This document shows positions 63,756 to 64,000 of a stretch of DNA of 64,000 bases, one piece after another. How positions within the stretch are numbered: the first letter of the stretch is position 1; each line of letters begins with the position of its first letter. This DNA comes from Ignavibacteria bacterium (GTDB taxonomy: Bacteria; Bacteroidota; Ignavibacteria; Ignavibacteriales; Ignavibacteriaceae). The stretch is from contig JAUXVN010000001.1 of the NCBI GenBank assembly GCA_030684555.1, positions 1 through 64,000 of the forward strand, given 5' to 3'. A program made the position numbers and the translations under genes. Under the pieces are notes generated by a model. It did no database searches and had not been told where the DNA came from. It saw nothing but the letters and a program-made list of their open reading frames with translations.

Positions 63756-64000
63756 ACACCCGTCCTTTTTAATAATAAGTTTAATTCTTCCTTTGCATAA
63801 AAATATAATTCTGATTGATTATAAATCAACGATATTCCGTCACGCACTTTCCAATCGCCATTAATCATTACATCAGATATATGTTTTTGGTTTGCTGAAT
63901 ATACGATCTTAGAATAAAAATCTTCATCCCTATTTGACAAAGGTAATGATGGATCATTTAAATCAAGCAGAACCAGGTCGGCAAATTTTCCAATCTCAAT
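63752..64000 (-). CDS. C-terminal part of an amidohydrolase (TRZ/ATZ-like), cut by window edge
   Basis: The frame is open through the right edge (82 residues visible). It begins IEIGKFADLVLLDLN and continues to VMINGDWKVRDG, which is the closing beta-sandwich of metal-dependent amidohydrolases of the cytosine-deaminase/chlorohydrolase family (GKxADLVL...V(M/F)V(N/D)G..V). These enzymes remove amino or chloro groups from heterocycles such as S-adenosylhomocysteine or 5'-methylthioadenosine. The catalytic part lies outside the window, so the substrate is unknown. Confidence 0.82.
   Translation of the reverse strand: MEIGKFADLVLLDLNDPSLPLSNRDEDFYSKIVYSANQKHISDVMINGDWKVRDGISLIYNQSELYFYAKEELNLLLKRTGV

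Overview
The window is AT-rich bacterial chromosome. The secreted proteins suggest the Ignavibacteria (Bacteroidota/Chlorobiota side, Ignavibacterium/Melioribacter-like). Three of them end in an ~85-residue type IX secretion (T9SS) sorting domain opening with the motif SLEQNYPNPFNP or a close variant. Other pointers are a PorZ-like propeller, a GWxTD protein, promoters of the Bacteroidota form TTTG-N19/20-TAnnTTTG, and clear Shine-Dalgarno (SD) sites with frequent TTG starts. No rRNA, tRNA, CRISPR, phage or transposase gene was seen. It reads as core chromosome carrying a few small palindromic or MITE-like repeats.

Layout. 1-5.1 kb: end of an unknown gene, a small membrane protein, then a vitamin B12 locus: Bacteroidota-type promoter, cobalamin riboswitch, BtuB-like TonB-dependent receptor, a BtuG-like beta-propeller carrying a T9SS tail, and a DUF6580-type membrane protein. 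5.0-7.2 kb: MITE-like element, ATP-grasp ligase and a divergent C39-like cysteine peptidase. 7.2-9.8 kb: Mla-type lipid transport genes (mlaE-mlaF-mlaD). 10-13.3 kb: Rof-like Rho antiterminator and a TRAP transporter whose binding protein converges on its two permease genes. 13.3-15.1 kb: yraN, rnhB and a UbiA prenyltransferase. 15.2-15.7 kb: a thioredoxin.

15.7-32.7 kb is a run of 18 minus-strand genes with almost no spacing. In transcription order: 51-aa membrane protein, miaB, SPOR protein, MBL hydrolase, sigma-54 activator, lptE, GT2, TPR, mpg, GT9, DUF3108, CPBP protease, DUF2007, cdsA, rimO, GWxTD, pfkB, BamA-like. Its theme is envelope building (LPS export, outer-membrane assembly, phospholipid precursors) with RNA and ribosome modification genes threaded in.

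32.9-46.8 kb: secreted alpha-amylase-family enzyme, recQ, small lipoprotein, rhomboid protease, second MITE-like element, pgk, gapA, secreted M28 peptidase, 26-bp perfect palindrome, glnA. 47-52.8 kb: fumC with terminator, two unknown proteins, a methyltransferase, a Crp-family regulator overlapping a PHP phosphoesterase, ribH. 52.8-64 kb: GT-C-like membrane protein, PorZ-like T9SS protein, ABC-F ATPase, ROK kinase, rsmA-PAP2-menG operon, lipoprotein, rdgB, and the C-terminus of an amidohydrolase running off the right edge.

The most interesting unit is the B12 locus. It implies surface capture of cobalamin by a T9SS-delivered BtuG-like protein rather than the lipoprotein known from Bacteroides. 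Functional names rest on motifs read by eye, with no database search.
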